A stretch of DNA of 37,815 nucleotides from Phycisphaerales bacterium (lineage in GTDB: Bacteria > Planctomycetota > Phycisphaerae > Phycisphaerales > SM1A02), in the NCBI GenBank assembly GCA_014238965.1, contig JABAAC010000119.1, positions 1 to 37,815 of the forward strand, read 5' to 3'. The position numbers and the translations under genes are program-made. Shown piece by piece: positions 1 to 7,629 of this stretch. How positions within the stretch are numbered: the first letter of the stretch is position 1; every line of letters begins with the position of its first letter. The notes under the pieces are model-generated. The model was not told the DNA's origin. It saw only the letters and a program-made list of their open reading frames with translations, and made no database searches.

Positions 1-633
1 CGTGCATTCAGTCAGCGTGGTGTTGCCGTAGTTGCAGTAGATCCCGCCGCCGGCGTCGGCTGGAACCTCTTCTGGGACGACTGCAGCGACTGCAACTCAA
101 ACGGCATCGACGACGCACAGGACATCCTTGACGGCACTGTCACGGATGTCGACAACGACGGCATTCCCGATGAGTGCGAAACCGACTGCGATGGCGACGG
201 CACGCCAGACCCGCTGGAGATCTACTTCGGCGAGGCGACCGACTGGGATGGCGATGGCCATCCCGACAACTGCCAAGACGACTGTGACGGTGACGGCTAT
301 CCCGACGACTGGGCCATCAAGATCGGCCTCGTTCAGGACTGCGACGCCAGCGGTGTGCCGGACACCTGCGAAGCTGACTGCAATGGGAACGGCCTGCACG
401 ACTCATGTGATATAGACGATGGCACCAGCACGGACTTCAATGAAGACGGAATCCCCGACGAGTGCCAGTGCTTTGCAGACATCGACGAGTCAGGCAGTGT
501 GGATGTGAATGACGTGCTGCTTGTCATCAGCCAGTGGGGTCTGATCGATGGCTCCGCTGACCTGAACTTCGACGGCATCGTCAACGTCACGGACCTCCTC
601 GGCGTCCTCTCCGCTTGGGGCCCCTGCCCATAG
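1..633 (+). CDS. Exported calcium-binding repeat protein with C-terminal dockerin-like domain (5' truncated)
   Basis: The frame is open from base 1, so only the last 210 residues are present and the start lies outside the window. About residues 25-155 hold Asp-rich repeats of the thrombospondin type 3/EF-hand kind (for example DNDGIPDECE, DCDGDGTPD, DFNEDGIPDECQ), each with Asp/Asn at calcium-ligand spacing and paired Cys. The last 50 residues are a dockerin-like pair of EF-hand loops (DIDESGSVDVNDVL and DLNFDGIVNVTDLL) ending in AWGPCP. Proteins of this type are secreted or surface-attached in Planctomycetota. Whether the C-terminal domain binds a cohesin or acts as a sorting or anchoring signal is unknown. 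The N-terminal catalytic or binding part cannot be seen. Confidence 0.85.
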   Translation, partial: RAFSQRGVAVVAVDPAAGVGWNLFWDDCSDCNSNGIDDAQDILDGTVTDVDNDGIPDECETDCDGDGTPDPLEIYFGEATDWDGDGHPDNCQDDCDGDGYPDDWAIKIGLVQDCDASGVPDTCEADCNGNGLHDSCDIDDGTSTDFNEDGIPDECQCFADIDESGSVDVNDVLLVISQWGLIDGSADLNFDGIVNVTDLLGVLSAWGPCP

Positions 634-638
634 ATGCC
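612..638 (+). repeat. 27-base direct repeat, copy 1 (end of dockerin gene)
   Basis: Identical to 2421-2447. This copy encodes the last residues AWGPCP and the stop codon of the dockerin protein plus five downstream bases. The second copy lies in non-coding DNA after the next dockerin gene. Confidence 0.85.
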
Positions 639-770
639 GCCATTTGAGCGGCAGCAGCCTCTGATCCACGGACACGGCATATTGCTGTAGGTGGGTCTTG
701 ACGAAGCCCGTGTTTGCCCCTCTACTCGTGCCTTGGTCGGCCTCAGGCCGCCAAGAGGAGAGAGGAACAC

Positions 771-2336
771 ATGCGCTTCATCTGCACTTCTATCGTTGCC
801 ACGTTGGTGTTGGCCGGGACATCCTTGGCTGCAACGATCAACGTACCGGCGGACTACCCCACGATTCAGGCCGCGATTGACGTTGCCGTTGATGGTGATG
901 AGGTCGTCGTGGCGCCGGGGACGTATACCTCGACCCAAGCTGCCCCTGTCGTTGACATGAAGGGCAAAGCGATCACTCTTCGGGCAAGCGGATCGCCTGA
1001 GGAGACGATCATTGATGGCGAAGACGCCAGAAGTGGCCTCGCATGCTTCCAAGGCGAGGCAGGCACAACCATAATTGATGGCTTTACGATCACAAACGGC
1101 CACGCCGTTGGGTATGACTACGACGGAGATGGGGCTTTTGGCGCATGGGAGAATGATGGTGGTGGCATCTACTGCCTTGGAAGCAGCCCCAAGATCGTTA
1201 ACTGCAGCGTTGTAAACAATAGGACCTCCGATGGCAATGGCAGTGGTGGCGGAGTCTTCTGCGGCTTTGAAAGTAGTCCAACCTTAGATAATTGCTCAAT
1301 TACAGGCAACTCAACAGTCTATGGCGGTGGCGTCTACTGCGCCTTTAATAGCAAACCTCTACTCATTGGATGCGTTATCACAAGCAACCAAGCAGTGGAC
1401 TATGGCGGCGGCGTACATTGCTATGACAGCAGCCCAACACTGATCGACTGCGTGATCCAAGGCAACACAACTTCGGTTCCGGGCGGGGGAGTCTATTGTG
1501 ATGCTGGCAGTAATCCCACGTTGAGCGGCTGCACGATCTCGAACAACACCGCTACCATCGGCGGCGGGATCTACTGCGAGGAAAGCAACCCTACGCTGAC
1601 AAATTGCACGATCACAGGCAACGCCGCTCACGACGGCGGCGCGATCAAATGCTTCAACAGCAGCCACCCCACGCTGACTGACTGCACGATCTGGAACAAC
1701 ACCTCTAACACGGACGGCGGAGGGATCTCCTGCACCTCCAGCAGCCCCACATTGACGGACTGCGTTATCGAGGGGAACACCGCTGCCATCGGCGGCGGGA
1801 TCCGCTGCTACAACAACAGCAACCCCACGCTGAGCGGCTGCACGATTTCAAACAACACTGCTACCGAAGGCGGCGGCGGGATCTACTGCTACGAAAGCAG
1901 CAACGCCACGCTGACTGACACGCTTCTGTGCGGGAACGTGCCAGATGCGATCTACGGACCTTGGACAGACAACGGCGGCAATGAAATCCTCGAAGTATGT
2001 CCAGCCGGCCCCTGCTGCACCAATGACGGCTGCGTCATATCCGAAGAAGATGACTGCGTGATCTTCCTAGGCAACTGGCTCGGAATAGGAAGTTCCTGCG
2101 ATGACTGTCCTCCTCCAGTCGAGCCAGAAAGTCTTGGAGCATGTTGTCTCAATGGTGACTGTGTACTGTCAACCAGTGAAAGTTGCTTCAATGCCGTAGG
2201 CGCATACGCTGGCGATGGTGTTGACTGCAGCGAAGCCAACTGCCCAACCTACTGTCACGGCGACACCAACCAAGACGGCACAGTGAACATGGTTGATCTG
2301 CTAACCGTCATTGCAGACTGGGGCATCTGCCCATAA
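771..2336 (+). CDS. Exported parallel beta-helix protein with Cys-rich and dockerin-like C-terminus
   Basis: 521 residues. The ATG at 771 is chosen because a GGAGAGAGG-type ribosome site sits just upstream and it opens directly on a signal peptide (about residues 1-20, ending LAGTSLA). It is followed by the INVPADYPTIQAAID motif that begins many right-handed beta-helix proteins. Residues about 120-390 hold some ten imperfect repeats of roughly 25-27 residues built on 'PTL-x-x-C-x-I-x-x-N-x-A/T-x-x-G-G-G-I/V-x-C', the pattern of Pmp-like or DUF1565-like parallel beta-helices. A Cys-rich segment (GACCLNGDC, about 450-485) and one dockerin-like EF-hand (DTNQDGTVNMVDLL) ending DWGICP complete it. 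A cell-surface adhesive or polysaccharide-binding role is plausible. No catalytic residues are evident. Confidence 0.88.
   Translation: MRFICTSIVATLVLAGTSLAATINVPADYPTIQAAIDVAVDGDEVVVAPGTYTSTQAAPVVDMKGKAITLRASGSPEETIIDGEDARSGLACFQGEAGTTIIDGFTITNGHAVGYDYDGDGAFGAWENDGGGIYCLGSSPKIVNCSVVNNRTSDGNGSGGGVFCGFESSPTLDNCSITGNSTVYGGGVYCAFNSKPLLIGCVITSNQAVDYGGGVHCYDSSPTLIDCVIQGNTTSVPGGGVYCDAGSNPTLSGCTISNNTATIGGGIYCEESNPTLTNCTITGNAAHDGGAIKCFNSSHPTLTDCTIWNNTSNTDGGGISCTSSSPTLTDCVIEGNTAAIGGGIRCYNNSNPTLSGCTISNNTATEGGGGIYCYESSNATLTDTLLCGNVPDAIYGPWTDNGGNEILEVCPAGPCCTNDGCVISEEDDCVIFLGNWLGIGSSCDDCPPPVEPESLGACCLNGDCVLSTSESCFNAVGAYAGDGVDCSEANCPTYCHGDTNQDGTVNMVDLLTVIADWGICP
1170..1930 (+). repeat. Tandem coding repeats of the beta-helix domain
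   Basis: Degenerate units of about 75-80 bases inside the beta-helix gene. The segments starting near 1511 and near 1821 are almost the same (both encode NPTLSGCTISNNTAT followed by GGGIYC), which points to recent unit duplication within the gene. Confidence 0.7.
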
Positions 2337-2359
2337 CCCCACCACAACCCAGCACCCCA

Positions 2360-2393
2360 CAGCACCTCCGTATTCACGGGGGTGTTGTTCTTT
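2360..2393 (+). terminator. Rho-independent terminator after the beta-helix gene
   Basis: An 11-pair stem (CAGCACCTCCG with CGGGGGTGTTG, two G-T pairs) with a six-base loop, followed by TTCTTTA. It lies 24 bases after the stop codon. Confidence 0.65.
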
Positions 2394-2420
2394 AGGTGTT
2401 GACGTACGTACGCTGACTTG

Positions 2421-2447
2421 CGCTTGGGGCCCCTGCCCATAGATGCC
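2421..2447 (+). repeat. 27-base direct repeat, copy 2 (remnant of a dockerin gene end)
   Basis: Exact copy of 612-638. In frame it still reads AWGPCP-stop, but no open frame leads into it, so it looks like the leftover 3' end of a dockerin gene or the product of recombination between such ends. Confidence 0.75.
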
Positions 2448-2472
2448 CATTGATGCCAACACCCTGAGAACG

Positions 2473-2500
2473 GGCATCTATGACAACAAAGCCTCACGCA
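2473..2500 (+). repeat. 28-base direct repeat, left copy
   Basis: Identical to 2834-2861; 361 bases separate the two copies. It starts GGCATCTATGACAACA and ends CTCACGCA. The pair brackets the small membrane-protein gene at 2605-2811. Confidence 0.85.
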
Positions 2501-2604
2501 GCCCGCGCCAGCTTTGACGACATCTGGCCTTGGCATGCAGGATGCCAGAGGTTAGCATCATGATCGCAGTTCACACCAAAGCCCCCCCATAGGAGAACTA
2601 CGTC

Positions 2605-2811
2605 ATGAATGTCGGCCAAGCAATCGTCGGTGGAATCATCGGAGGCATTATCAGCCTGATTTTAATGTGGCTCCTATTCGGCGTCTTCGGCCTACCGCTC
2701 GTGGCGGGCAATGTATATATCGCCGTGGCTATCGCCGGCTTCTTCAGCTCCTTCTTCGCCATCATCTTCAATTGCAAGAGTGATTCGGCGAAAGACTGCC
2801 CCTCAGGCTAG
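2605..2811 (+). CDS. Small two-helix membrane protein
   Basis: 68 residues. An AGGAG site lies nine bases before the ATG. The protein has two hydrophobic segments: residues about 5-32, Gly/Ile-rich with a GGIIGGIIS glycine pattern, and about 38-57. A short polar tail with two Cys follows (NCKSDSAKDCPSG). It is probably an inner-membrane protein with two crossing helices. I do not recognise a family and infer no function. It is a single-gene unit: a terminator lies before it, a small hairpin follows it, and the 28-base direct repeats flank it on both sides, which raises the possibility of a duplicated or mobile cassette. Confidence 0.65.
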   Translation: MNVGQAIVGGIIGGIISLILMWLLFGVFGLPLVAGNVYIAVAIAGFFSSFFAIIFNCKSDSAKDCPSG

Positions 2812-3090
2812 AACACCACCTGCTCAGGTGCTTGGCATCTATGACAACAAAGCCTCACGCACCCATGCGCCCCTACTGCCAAGATGAGGCTTGACCAGCC
2901 GAATCAGATCACACGAGGGACGCTCCTTACGCCACGGGCACCGCAGATGCAGTGGCCGTACCTATCGCCTTAATCCACGACAGTAGCAATGCGATCCAGC
3001 GCATCGACGCGCACCAATTCGCACGTGACAACGGACACAGCGGACCTTCGACCCACGCACAAAACCACGTGCACAACGCCCTCAACGCAC
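2812..3090. other. Non-coding stretch between small membrane-protein gene and tRNA-Thr
   Basis: No credible gene on either strand. It holds a weak hairpin (stem CACCT/AGGTG at 2817-2830), the right copy of the 28-base direct repeat (2834-2861), and otherwise nothing I can assign. The tRNA-Thr terminator begins at its right edge. Confidence 0.6.
2834..2861 (+). repeat. 28-base direct repeat, right copy
   Basis: Exact copy of 2473-2500, placed just after the hairpin that follows the small membrane-protein gene. Confidence 0.85.
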
Positions 3091-3124
3091 AAAAAGACAA
3101 CGCCGCGCATCGCTGCGCGGCGTT
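3091..3124 (-). terminator. Rho-independent terminator of tRNA-Thr
   Basis: On the minus strand a nine-pair GC-rich stem (CGCCGCGCA with TGCGCGGCG, extended by AA/TT) with a four-base loop is followed by GTCTTTTTG. It ends transcription coming from the tRNA-Thr gene ten bases away. Confidence 0.85.
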
Positions 3125-3133
3125 TGGCACCAA

Positions 3134-3206
3134 AGCCACCCACCGGATTCGAACCGGTGACCTGAGCTTTACGAAAGCTCCGCTCTACCAACTGAGCTAG
3201 GGCGGC
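3134..3206 (-). tRNA. tRNA-Thr (anticodon CGT)
   Basis: A 73-base cloverleaf: acceptor GCCGCCC/GGGTGGC (one G-T pair), D arm GCTC-AGTTGGTA-GAGC, anticodon stem GAGCT/AGCTC with loop TTCGTAA (anticodon CGT, reads ACG), and T arm ACCGG-TTCGAAT-CCGGT. The discriminator is T. The 3' CCA is not encoded. Confidence 0.96.
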
Positions 3207-3308
3207 GGGGTGATCTCACCAAAGGTGGTTCAATCTACTTGGCAGGATACCAGCACACGGCGTATCAACACGGGACACGACACTGCAGCACGTTCGAAAG
3301 CAAACGCC

Positions 3309-5453
3309 TTACTGGCTGACAACGTTGGGCGACGCAGCACGATTGGATGCAAGCGAACCACGCAACCGAGCTGCTGCCTCGGCCTCTGCACCGGTGGCGT
3401 CCTTCAGCAAGGCTGCAAGATCATCACGCTGCCGACGCGTTGTGTGATCGCCGAACCGACGAACACTGCCCGCGGCCAAATCCAAAAGACGATCTCGATC
3501 CTCACCCGCATCGGGGGCCAATGCTGCATCAAGTAACGCACGCTGCGACTGCGCGTTGTCGATATTTGCAAGAACCTCCCCAGCTAACAACTGTTGACCA
3601 CCCTCACCTTGATTGACCAACTGTGTCAGGGGCCCCAAGGCATCCGCCGCAGATAGTCCACGGGGCGAGATCGCCGCAAGATCTCGAAGTGTCGACAACG
3701 CCCGTACAGCAAAGATGCGGCGCTGGGCATCATTCAGCGCATCACGCTGCGTAATCTCGCTGAGCACGTTCGCGGCGGCATCTGCCGATGCAGCGTGCTG
3801 CATCAGCGTTAACCCAGGCACCGATTCCAACGCTGGACGTGCACGGTTCAAATCATTCTGGGGAAGGACCAACAGCACCGGCAAGCCAATTGATTCAAGC
3901 AATGGTGCTGCATACTCAGCACCAGAACTCTGTGGTGGAGCCAGTTCAATCCACACCAAGTCAAGTGCACCGCCATTGGGCAAGGTGGAATCAAGCCCAC
4001 TGCCAACGGCGACAACGCGATACCCGGCAGTCTCCAACGCTTCCACGCCGCGATGCCGAGCGACATCGTCAGCAGCAACGACTGCAGCAAGTCGGCCAGC
4101 CCCCCCCAGTGCGGCACGGCCAAGCAACGGCACAACACGATCAGAACCCGGGAAGGCCGTATCGGGCATGGCCGCAGCTGTGACTAGGGCAGCCTCGAAT
4201 CGCACCCGCGGATCATCGAACACCAAGGCCTCGAGCAACGGCTCACGATCGCCGCCCTCGATGAGGTCACTGCTGCCAGCGACGCGGCCCATGGCATCGA
4301 GTGCGTCAAGCGCTAACTCTGCATCCTGTTGATCCATAGCCATGGCAAGTACATCACGAGCAACATCTGGGCCGTGAATGGTCGCGTAGAACGCCGGCGA
4401 ACGATCCAGTTCAGGCAATACTGCGGAAAGGTCTTCATCGCCCAAGCGATGCGACAACCGCAAGTTTGCAGCCACGAATGTCGCCAATGCTGCACGGTCA
4501 TCGGGTGCGATTGTGCGAGCAGCATGCGAATGTCTTGCTGCCATGACTGGGTGGTACAGCCGACCTGGCACAGTAACGGTTACCAGCCCAATGGTCGGAT
4601 CCCACTGCCAAATGTTCTGTCGCTGGGTAATGTCGCCATCTTGCGTGCGTACACGCACGGGTCTCGCACGCAAGTGCTCCAACTCCGACAAGTAGCGACG
4701 AGCCATGTTCGTGTGCAGTGCGGAAAGGTCTGCCGTTGCTGGATCGCGAAGCCCCAGCCTGACCAAAGCGTCAGCTGATGCCTCTTTGGCCACGACAGAT
4801 GCATCTGGACTCTGATACAGCGACAGTAATGCTGCCTGCGCGTGTGGATACCCGATCTCAGCAAGCGCATCGGCGATCAGGACCTGCTGATCTGCAGGCA
4901 AGTGTGGCAACGCAACAACCAACGGATGCACCGCTTCTCGACCAACCGCCGGAAGCATGCGCACCAATTCCAAGCGAATATTCGAGGGCAAGTCTGTGCT
5001 GTTTATCGCACGCAATGCTGGTGGCACGGCGTGCTCTCCAGCAGCAAGCAATCGACCTGCACCAATTTGACGCTCACGACGAGTGCCCCCGAGCATGGGG
5101 ATAGCAGATTCAATGCGACCTTCGTCACGAGCCTGATCGAGCCGACCCAACTCAACTCGCTTTTCGATGCGGCCAGACATTTCTTCCAGTTGCGGGATTT
5201 CTCGACCCCATCGAAACGCCCGTGTCAGTCGATCACGAAGGCTTGGGTCATCGTCGACAATGTTCGCCAACTCAGCATCCGAAACGTCACTATCAAGCAG
5301 CGTTTGACCACTGGCCGCCGCAAGATCAACCTGTGCGGTCAAGCTGTAGTGCACGAAGTCTTCGAGCAACAACACAGCATCCGCGGCACGCGCGGGCAAA
5401 GCAAAGATGGTTACGAGCAGGGCTGCAAGCCCGAGGCGATGAGCGAATCGCAT
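3309..5453 (-). CDS. Exported HEAT-repeat protein with a receiver-like middle domain
   Basis: 714 residues from the ATG at 5453, chosen because GGAGA lies nine bases upstream and a signal peptide follows directly (MRFAHRLGLAALLVTIFALP, cleavage near ARA-AD). An upstream in-frame ATG at 5495 would bury the signal. Residues about 120-240 read as HEAT/PBS-lyase-like helical repeats (NIRLELVRMLPAVG, QQVLIADALAEIG), and further helical repeats occur at about 380-445 and 580-690. Residues about 450-565 have the strand-helix order of a CheY-like receiver (RLAAVVAADD, then VVAVGS, then LDLVWIEL, then LPVLLVLPQND), with Glu where the phosphorylated Asp would sit. Export predicts an extracytoplasmic scaffold or binding role. 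Function unknown. Confidence 0.85.
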   Translation of the reverse strand: MRFAHRLGLAALLVTIFALPARAADAVLLLEDFVHYSLTAQVDLAAASGQTLLDSDVSDAELANIVDDDPSLRDRLTRAFRWGREIPQLEEMSGRIEKRVELGRLDQARDEGRIESAIPMLGGTRRERQIGAGRLLAAGEHAVPPALRAINSTDLPSNIRLELVRMLPAVGREAVHPLVVALPHLPADQQVLIADALAEIGYPHAQAALLSLYQSPDASVVAKEASADALVRLGLRDPATADLSALHTNMARRYLSELEHLRARPVRVRTQDGDITQRQNIWQWDPTIGLVTVTVPGRLYHPVMAARHSHAARTIAPDDRAALATFVAANLRLSHRLGDEDLSAVLPELDRSPAFYATIHGPDVARDVLAMAMDQQDAELALDALDAMGRVAGSSDLIEGGDREPLLEALVFDDPRVRFEAALVTAAAMPDTAFPGSDRVVPLLGRAALGGAGRLAAVVAADDVARHRGVEALETAGYRVVAVGSGLDSTLPNGGALDLVWIELAPPQSSGAEYAAPLLESIGLPVLLVLPQNDLNRARPALESVPGLTLMQHAASADAAANVLSEITQRDALNDAQRRIFAVRALSTLRDLAAISPRGLSAADALGPLTQLVNQGEGGQQLLAGEVLANIDNAQSQRALLDAALAPDAGEDRDRLLDLAAGSVRRFGDHTTRRQRDDLAALLKDATGAEAEAAARLRGSLASNRAASPNVVSQ

Positions 5454-5566
5454 GCCTGAAAATCTCCGTGGCGGGGCTCTGCAGAGCCCATCCAATGTCT
5501 GAGTAGATCATCGACCAACCCCGCTGCCACATCGGTGGTCACCAACGCAGCAGGGAGGCTGCCCAC

Positions 5567-5572
5567 TATACT
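5567..5572 (+). promoter_or_regulatory. Probable -10 box (TATACT) before the cobalamin riboswitch
   Basis: TATACT is a good sigma-70 type -10 hexamer placed 11 bases before the first conserved riboswitch bases, so transcription would begin at the riboswitch 5' edge. No convincing -35 box is seen at 16-18 bases. Confidence 0.5.
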
Positions 5573-5582
5573 CCCCTTGGCA

Positions 5583-5740
5583 TAGGTACGGCTTGCTCAA
5601 GTGGGCCGTGGAAACAGGGAAACGCGGTGAAAAGCCGCTGCGGACGCGCCGCCGTGATGGGACATTGACTGAATTTAAGGCCCCCACCGTTCAAAGGGCC
5701 AACCACAGCTCACCTCGCCAGAGTCAAAGCCGCCATTGAG
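5583..5740 (+). promoter_or_regulatory. Cobalamin (B12) riboswitch
   Basis: The conserved aptamer blocks appear in order: a 5' AGGTACGGC segment, GGAAACAGGGAA (5610-5621), GCGGTGAAAAGCCGC (5624-5638), then TGCGGACGCGCCGCCGTGA (5639-5657). The last matches the GC-x-G-x-x-x-CGC-x-x-C-x-GT signature of the RF00174 family. CGGC near 5589 can pair with GCCG near 5730 to close P1, next to a GCCAGAGTC block (5717-5725). The gene it precedes starts at 5924. Such elements normally lower expression when cobalamin is plentiful. The match is by eye; a covariance-model search would settle the exact borders. Confidence 0.87.
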
Positions 5741-5827
5741 GCCGCCACCGAGGTAAGCACCAGTCCCCAGTCGGAACACCTGCCTGCGTCAGAACTGGTT
5801 TCTCGACCCGCGCGCATCGGGACGGGC

Positions 5828-5843
5828 GACATGGCGCCATGTC
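5828..5843. promoter_or_regulatory. 16-base perfect palindrome in the riboswitch-to-gene leader
   Basis: GACATGGCGCCATGTC is its own reverse complement. It lies between the aptamer and the first gene and could be a protein operator or part of the expression platform. Confidence 0.4.
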
Positions 5844-5891
5844 CATCGATCTAGCGCCAATCGCCGTTCGTCCTCGCCCGCACCTTCAGGT

Positions 5892-5907
5892 ATGCCCTCA
5901 GGGGCAT
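5892..5907 (+). promoter_or_regulatory. Hairpin beside the ribosome site of the first operon gene
   Basis: Stem ATGCCC/GGGCAT with loop TCAG ends one base before the GGAG ribosome site (5909-5912) of the ATG at 5924. This is a plausible translation-controlling part of the riboswitch expression platform. Confidence 0.45.
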
Positions 5908-5923
5908 TGGAGCGAACGAAGCA

Positions 5924-6808
5924 ATGGTGACGCCCACAGCTCTCGTCCTGGCATTGACTCAATTGAGCGCAACGGCCAACCCCTGGGCCGACCACGTCGT
6001 GTCCTTCACCCCCGGCACTGGTGGTTCCACTGGTTTCAGCAACCCCACGACGTGTCTGGGCCCTCCGGAACGCTTCACCGGCGAGGCCTCAGCCGTGGCA
6101 ACAGTCGTATCACCTTTTTCACCCACATGGGGCATCGATGAACTCGTCTCCATTGGCCTAGGTGGCTCCATTGTGCTGTCGTTTGACGAACCCGTTCGAG
6201 ATGACCCCGACAACCCTTGGGGCATCGACCTGTTGCTCTTTGGTAATAGTGGCTTGATCGATGGCGCCTATCCATCTGGCATCTGCACTGGACTGTTCGG
6301 CGCCGATGGCGGCATCGTGGAAGTCAGCCCTGACGGCGACACGTGGTGGCTCGTCGATGTTCAAGCAGATGCGCCCTGGGCCACACTGGGCTGGCGTGAC
6401 GCAGGACCCTATGACGCCATACCCGGCAATGTCCCCACCGATGTCGTACTCCCGGTGAATCCATCGATTGCACCTGAGTGGGTGATTGGTCTGGACTATG
6501 CCTCCATCGTAGATTTGTATGCAGGCAGTGCCGGGGGCACCGGCATCGATCTTGCGTTGATTGGGCTCGATGCTATTACGCATGTACGCATCAGCGTGCC
6601 TAACGATGCATTCCTTGCTGCAGAAATCGAAGCCCTCGTTGACGTGGGCCGCTGGGGTGATGCCACGGGCGACCATATTGTGTCTGTAGACGACGTATTG
6701 GCGGTGGTTGGCGCCTTTGGCGCAACCAATAACGTGTTGGCCGATCGTGATCATGATGGCATAGTGGACGTGTCGGACTTGCTCATCGTGCTGGAAACAT
6801 GGCCATGA
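5924..6808 (+). CDS. Exported surface-type protein with dockerin-like C-terminus, riboswitch-controlled
   Basis: 294 residues. A GGAG site lies 11 bases before the ATG, and no other start is available because an in-frame stop lies at 5852. Residues 1-18 form a weakly charged signal peptide. Residues about 25-240 form one domain with conserved-looking blocks: VVSFTPGTGG, LGPPERFTGE, VSIGLGGSIVLSFDEPV, NPWGIDLLLFGNSG, and VSPDGDTWWLV. This style resembles proteins loosely annotated as 'cell surface protein' in Planctomycetota. The last 50 residues are a dockerin-like EF-hand pair (DATGDHIVSVDDVL, DRDHDGIVDVSDLL) ending ETWP. It follows a cobalamin riboswitch and overlaps the pseudopilin gene by four bases (ATGA). 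A role as an extracellular cobalamin- or ligand-binding protein is inference. No transporter is encoded nearby. Confidence 0.85.
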   Translation: MVTPTALVLALTQLSATANPWADHVVSFTPGTGGSTGFSNPTTCLGPPERFTGEASAVATVVSPFSPTWGIDELVSIGLGGSIVLSFDEPVRDDPDNPWGIDLLLFGNSGLIDGAYPSGICTGLFGADGGIVEVSPDGDTWWLVDVQADAPWATLGWRDAGPYDAIPGNVPTDVVLPVNPSIAPEWVIGLDYASIVDLYAGSAGGTGIDLALIGLDAITHVRISVPNDAFLAAEIEALVDVGRWGDATGDHIVSVDDVLAVVGAFGATNNVLADRDHDGIVDVSDLLIVLETWP

Positions 6809-7629
6809 GCGCAGTATCAACACGCGGGTTCACCATGGTCGAAGTCCTAGTAGTCGTAGCGATCATCGTCGTGCTCGCTTCGGTACTCGTGCCTGTAAGT
6901 GGCTACGCCCAAAGCGCCGCCCAACGGGCGCAATGCATGGCCCATTTACGACAAATGACATTGGCAGCAACCTCATGGGCTATCGAACACCAAGGCGCAT
7001 TCCCGCCGGGCTTGCTGCACGGAACAGACCAGGACTGCTTGAGCGGCGACGTTCGCGCTTGGGACTGGCATCGCCGCGCAGATGGTGAAGTTAACCCCGG
7101 GCTGCTATGGCCCTACGTCTCGGGCGCTGGAGCCAACGAAGTACTGCGTTGCCCCACGGCATCGCACGTGTCGGCTTCTTGGAGCGGCGACCCTGTGACG
7201 GGGTACAACTACAACGTCGCGTTCATCGCCGGCGAGGCTCGATCGCCAGCCCCTGATGACAAGGATCTTGGGGCGTATGACCTGTTGTCACCAAAGTCGA
7301 ACCTCGATGGCGCAACGCACCTGACGCTCAGTCAGTGCCCGCGCGGGGCCTCTGTTGCCCTGTTTGGCGTTGGCGGCCGACGCAATGGCGTGAATAAGTT
7401 CATGCGATCGCCTGTGAATGCGGGACCGGAGTACGACCTTGCCTATGCGGGCGGACAAGCCTTCCCGATGGGCTCAAACGCAGGCCGAGTAGACGGCTCG
7501 GTTGTGACGGTCGAATTGCCCCACCGCGGCCAGTTCGCTGACGATTTGCCCACTTGGATCGTCGATCAGTTGGATTTCCCTCAAAATGGATTCCTGTCTG
7601 AAGACGCATCGGCCTACGACCCACGATAA
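6805..7629 (+). CDS. Type II secretion/type IV pilus-like pseudopilin (H-X9-DG type)
   Basis: 274 residues from the ATG at 6805, which overlaps the previous stop as ATGA; an ATG at 6799 is the alternative. The N-terminus is a class III prepilin leader, SAVSTRG followed by FTMVEVLVVVAIIVVLASVLVPV, with Glu at position 5 after the cleavage site. The helix continues into AQRAQCMAHLRQMTLAATSWA, typical of planctomycete major pseudopilin-like proteins. A late AGRVDGSVV fits their H-X9-DG region. The globular part is about 230 residues with a few Cys. It would need a prepilin peptidase encoded elsewhere. Its place under a B12 riboswitch, coupled to a secreted protein, suggests a dedicated export or surface-display partner. 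Confidence 0.85.
   Translation: MSAVSTRGFTMVEVLVVVAIIVVLASVLVPVSGYAQSAAQRAQCMAHLRQMTLAATSWAIEHQGAFPPGLLHGTDQDCLSGDVRAWDWHRRADGEVNPGLLWPYVSGAGANEVLRCPTASHVSASWSGDPVTGYNYNVAFIAGEARSPAPDDKDLGAYDLLSPKSNLDGATHLTLSQCPRGASVALFGVGGRRNGVNKFMRSPVNAGPEYDLAYAGGQAFPMGSNAGRVDGSVVTVELPHRGQFADDLPTWIVDQLDFPQNGFLSEDASAYDPR

Noticed and set aside
636-652. Small GCCGC/GCGGC hairpin after the first dockerin gene
   Set aside because: The stem is only five or six pairs and no T-tract follows, so it is not supported as a terminator.
1170-1930. Repeats in the beta-helix gene as a possible CRISPR or VNTR array
   Set aside because: Units are degenerate, in frame and encode the helical turns of one protein; there are no unique spacers or cas genes.
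3613-4332. Long plus-strand open frame (239 codons) opposite the HEAT-repeat gene
   Set aside because: It is antisense to a gene with signal peptide, ribosome site and coherent protein, and its own translation is Ser/Arg/Ala low-complexity with no motif.
5789-5995. Minus-strand open frame in the riboswitch leader
   Set aside because: It lies across the leader and the start of the exported protein gene and has no ribosome site or recognisable sequence.
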